Source: Granulosicoccus sp. (GTDB lineage Bacteria > Pseudomonadota > Gammaproteobacteria > Granulosicoccales > Granulosicoccaceae). From it: 64,000 bases of DNA. This document shows, piece after piece, positions 61,442-64,000 of the stretch. The notes under the pieces were generated by a model. It had not been told where the DNA came from. It was given only the letters and a program-made list of their open reading frames with translations, and made no database searches. Position numbers and translations under genes: made by a program. The stretch covers positions 1 to 64,000 of the forward strand of contig JAHDGK010000003.1 in NCBI GenBank assembly GCA_020627685.1, in the 5' to 3' direction. Position 1 is the first letter of the stretch. Each line of letters opens with the position of its first letter.

Positions 61442-62278
61442 ATGACTGAAGATTCTAAAAGTGCTGAATCTGTGAAAGGGAGCCCTTCCGGTAGCACTCG
61501 GAGAGCCGCTGGCGGGGTAGTGCGCGCCATTCATTTGCTGGATCTCATTGTTGCCGAAGGTCCTCTGCGATTCGCAGAACTCGAAGAACTCAGCGCAATT
61601 CCCAAGGCGACCCTGCATCGATTGCTCAACGAGCTGGCAGACGAGCGGTTAATTCAACTGGACGAGCGCTCTTTAACGTGGTCATCGGGTTATCGAATAC
61701 TCGAAATGGCCAACCGTATTTGGACGCGATCAGATATCCGGGTACTAGCGCGCGATCAGCTGTTAGCGCTTAACGCGCTAAGCGGTGAGACTGTGCAAAT
61801 TGCCGTACTGGCAGATACACATGTCGTGGTCATCGATCATGTCGAGAGCACGCGCAGTGTCAGGCATTCAATTAGTGTGGGTAATCGCGAACCGGTTTAC
61901 TGCACCGGCACAGGAAAAGTGCTTCTGGCATGGTGCGATGAAAAGCAACAAAACGACATCATGGGCCGAATTTCATTTGCACGCTTTACGCCCAACACAA
62001 TTACTGACAAAGTAGCTCTGTCGAAAGAGCTGAGTAAAGTGAGTCAGCAGGGTTTTGCCATCGATGCGGAGGAGCGTTTTCTGGGCTCGCACTCGATAGC
62101 AGCGCCCGTTGTCGATTCCACTGGAAGGGCTATTGCAGGACTGAGTATTACAGCCCCTGCATTCAGAACTTCTGAAGATGAATTGGCTAGTTGGCGCGAT
62201 TCATTGATAGCAGCTGCCGCGGAAATTTCCAGGCGTCAGGCACCTCGTACAGGTGCCTCTCCGGAATCTCCACATTAG
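61442..62278 (+). CDS. IclR-family transcriptional regulator
   Basis: 278 residues. The N-terminal winged helix (about 25-85) includes LRFAELEELSAIPKATLHRLLNEL, and the C-terminal GAF-like effector domain includes REPVYCTGTGKVLLAW and AAPVVDSTGRAIAGLSIT. Its position opposite the galactoside operon, with a palindrome between, makes it the likely local regulator. The effector may be galactose or a galactoside, by inference only. It precedes the ABC ATPase gene by 71 bases and may share a transcript with it. Confidence 0.92.
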   Translation: MTEDSKSAESVKGSPSGSTRRAAGGVVRAIHLLDLIVAEGPLRFAELEELSAIPKATLHRLLNELADERLIQLDERSLTWSSGYRILEMANRIWTRSDIRVLARDQLLALNALSGETVQIAVLADTHVVVIDHVESTRSVRHSISVGNREPVYCTGTGKVLLAWCDEKQQNDIMGRISFARFTPNTITDKVALSKELSKVSQQGFAIDAEERFLGSHSIAAPVVDSTGRAIAGLSITAPAFRTSEDELASWRDSLIAAAAEISRRQAPRTGASPESPH

Positions 62279-62349
62279 CTGCACGAATGTAAGTTTTATA
62301 GAGTTGTCGGTTGACTCGTTTTATCGTAACACCAACGGAGACATGAGCA

Positions 62350-63450
62350 ATGGCTGAAGTAGAACTACGTAAAGCCTTTAAACGCTACGGTGATGCAGAA
62401 GTGATTCATGGCGTAGACATGAAGCTGCCCAGTGGAGAATTCATCGTATTTGTTGGTCCATCGGGCTGCGGCAAATCAACCTTGTTACGCATGATAGCGG
62501 GTCTGGAAGAGACGTCCGAAGGCTCCATTCATATCAAAGGTCGTGATGTGACTCAGGTAGAAGCCGTTGATAGAGGAATCGCTATGGTGTTTCAATCATA
62601 TGCGCTTTATCCGCATATGACGGTTGCTGAAAACATGGGTTTCGGATTACGCATGGGTGGTGCAGATAAAGAAGAGGTGGCGAAAAAAGTGGGTATTGCT
62701 GCAAAGACTCTTCAACTAGAGCAACTACTTGATCGCAAGCCCAAAAATTTGTCGGGTGGCCAACGCCAGCGTGTTGCAATAGGCCGCGCCATCGTACGAA
62801 ATCCAGATGTGTTTCTGTTTGATGAACCCTTGTCAAACTTAGACGCTGAACTGCGTGTAGAAATGCGATTGCAGATTGCGCAGTTACATAACGAGCTTAA
62901 TGCAACCATGATCTACGTTACTCACGATCAGGTTGAGGCCATGACAATGGCCGATAAGATTGTGGTTCTCAGAGCAGGCTATGTTGAACAAATCGGTTCG
63001 CCCTTAGAGTTGTACCATCATCCGGATAATCTGTTTGTTGCAGGTTTTATCGGCTCACCAAAAATGAATTTCATCGATGTCACCATTAAAGAGGGTAGTG
63101 CAACTCAGGCTATTGTGGAACTGCCTGATTCATCGACAGCAACGGTGGCCGTTGATGCATCGCGTGCAGCTGCTGGTGACAAAGCTACTCTAGGCATACG
63201 TCCTGAAGATGCTGGTGGTGACTCAGGTGATTTTTCAATGTCCATGAAAGTTGATGTTGCAGAACGACTGGGCGGGTCTACGTTTCTTTACGGTCAGTGT
63301 GGCGGCATGAAGCACTTTGTCGTCCAGAGGCCTGGTATGGAGGCAACTGGCCATGGTGACGACATAATGTTAAATATTCCGGCGCATCGTTGCTATTTGT
63401 TTGATAGCGAAGGATTGGCTTTTCACAGAAAAGCAGAAAACACTGACTAA
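62350..63450 (+). CDS. Sugar ABC ATPase (UgpC/MsmK/MalK type)
   Basis: 366 residues. The nucleotide-binding domain has Walker A GPSGCGKST, signature LSGGQRQRVAIGR, Walker B VFLFDEPLSNLD and switch histidine in VTHDQ. A C-terminal TOBE regulatory domain follows (about 240-360). It most likely energises the galactoside permeases at 51457-53257, although it is on the opposite strand 9 kb away. ATPases of this type are often shared by several importers. It ends at a strong terminator. Confidence 0.92.
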   Translation: MAEVELRKAFKRYGDAEVIHGVDMKLPSGEFIVFVGPSGCGKSTLLRMIAGLEETSEGSIHIKGRDVTQVEAVDRGIAMVFQSYALYPHMTVAENMGFGLRMGGADKEEVAKKVGIAAKTLQLEQLLDRKPKNLSGGQRQRVAIGRAIVRNPDVFLFDEPLSNLDAELRVEMRLQIAQLHNELNATMIYVTHDQVEAMTMADKIVVLRAGYVEQIGSPLELYHHPDNLFVAGFIGSPKMNFIDVTIKEGSATQAIVELPDSSTATVAVDASRAAAGDKATLGIRPEDAGGDSGDFSMSMKVDVAERLGGSTFLYGQCGGMKHFVVQRPGMEATGHGDDIMLNIPAHRCYLFDSEGLAFHRKAENTD

Positions 63451-63473
63451 GTGCTTTTAGCAAGCATCAAAAG

Positions 63474-63497
63474 AGGCCGCTTAGAGCGGCCTTTTTT
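63474..63497. terminator. Intrinsic terminator after the ABC ATPase gene
   Basis: AGGCCGCT (63474-63481) pairs with AGCGGCCT (63485-63492) over a three-base loop, followed on the plus strand by TTTTT. It lies 23 bases after the ATPase stop and 18 before the convergent aminotransferase stop. Confidence 0.85.
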
Positions 63498-63514
63498 ATT
63501 CTTAAAGATGACAC

Positions 63515-64000
63515 TTAAAGACTACTGTGCACATCGTTAAGTGCATCAGCGACGGCATCAAACATCTCATCTATTTGGTCATCGTTAATAATTAGAGGCG
63601 GGCAAAAGGCTACGCTGTCTCCCGGCGTCGCCCGAAGAATAAGATTTCTCTTGCGAGCGGCTGCCATCACTTTGGCTGCCATTTTTTGCTCTGCAGGGTA
63701 TTGCTCTTTTGTTGATTTGTCGGCCACGAGTTCAATGGCGCCAATGAGTCCGACGCTTCGTGCCTGACCGACTAAGGGATGGTTCTGTAATGCCTGAACA
63801 CGTTCTTTGAAATGTGGAGCCCTTGCTTTAACGTGGCTGAAAATATTATCTGACTCATAAATATTTAGCGTTTCCAAGGCCACAGCTGCTGACACCGGAT
63901 GACCGCCATAGGTTGTGCCGGTTCCAAACACACCCAACTTATCGCTGTAGTCTTGGAATGTGTCATAGAGATGATCAGATACCAATACTGCACCGATGGG
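63515..64000 (-). CDS. Class III aminotransferase, 3' fragment
   Basis: The frame is open to the window edge and codes for the last 161 residues of a fold-type I PLP aminotransferase (visible start PIGAVLVSDHLYDTF, then FGTGTTYGGHPVSAAVALETL and a C-terminal ILRATPGDSVAFCPPLIINDDQID). The Schiff-base lysine should lie just beyond the edge. It resembles omega-amino acid:pyruvate aminotransferases. The apparent start at 63985 is only a TTG inside the coding region. Neighbouring genes beyond the window are unknown. Confidence 0.88.
   Translation of the reverse strand, partial: PIGAVLVSDHLYDTFQDYSDKLGVFGTGTTYGGHPVSAAVALETLNIYESDNIFSHVKARAPHFKERVQALQNHPLVGQARSVGLIGAIELVADKSTKEQYPAEQKMAAKVMAAARKRNLILRATPGDSVAFCPPLIINDDQIDEMFDAVADALNDVHSSL

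Noticed and set aside
1-64000. tRNA, rRNA, CRISPR arrays, insertion sequences, phage or defence systems.
   Set aside because: I found no cloverleaf-like gene, no regularly spaced direct repeats, no transposase or integrase and no restriction or toxin-antitoxin pair.

Overview
The window looks like chromosomal DNA of a heterotrophic, probably marine gammaproteobacterium. This rests on the gene content (two-gene NAD-linked formate dehydrogenase, sucCD, H-NOX, Wzx/Wzy-type exopolysaccharide locus, Rieske plus dimethylglycine-dehydrogenase-type enzymes, Liv and sugar ABC systems) and moderate GC. The genus is not established. I saw no rRNA, tRNA, CRISPR array, insertion sequence, prophage or plasmid gene.

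Layout. 1-3016: 3' end of a LysR regulator, then a TetR regulator with matching operators and a Tat-exported metallo-beta-lactamase-fold enzyme, a lumazine-binding/NTF2-like protein and a secreted TPR protein. 3197-7666: formate dehydrogenase (NuoE-NuoF fusion plus molybdenum catalytic subunit), facing sucCD (7801-9912, minus) across a two-way terminator. 10335-13100: class II glutamine amidotransferase, DUF6356 protein, Lrp regulator, cytochrome P450. 13175-15352 (minus): H-NOX gas sensor, SpoIIE-type phosphatase and RsbW-like ATPase. 15549-27607: exopolysaccharide locus, with a minus-strand arm (nucleotidyltransferase-like fusion, WecG/sugar-transferase fusion, sulfotransferase, GT2, flippase) and a plus-strand arm (STAS protein, Wza-like exporter, Wzz-like protein, Wzy-like polymerase).

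27651-33560: ArsR/AHSA1 pair with twin operators, a molybdopterin oxidoreductase, a YHS protein, an EamA exporter, an orphan secreted protein and a DUF1272 protein. 33589-43332: a catabolic cluster divergent around an RpiR regulator, with VOC, rhodanese, class III aminotransferase, enolase-superfamily enzyme, MDR oxidoreductase and a dimethylglycine-dehydrogenase-type flavoenzyme on minus, and a Rieske oxygenase and AhpD-like protein on plus. It most resembles catabolism of an N-methylated amino acid or betaine. 43643-44899: a membrane protein with a seven-copy short repeat. 45011-49215: LivHMGF without a binding protein, plus an EamA exporter. 49212-51367: acid-sugar kinase and dehydrogenase. 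51457-63450: a galactoside locus with ABC importer, GH42, GalT, GalK, GH36, IclR regulator and ABC ATPase. 63515-64000: 3' part of a class III aminotransferase.

The most interesting system is the possible nitric-oxide-responsive partner switch. H-NOX, phosphatase and anti-sigma-like ATPase sit beside one end of the exopolysaccharide locus, and their natural partner, a STAS anti-anti-sigma protein, is the first gene of the locus's export operon. The second is the Rieske/flavoenzyme/enolase cluster, whose substrate cannot be fixed from sequence alone.
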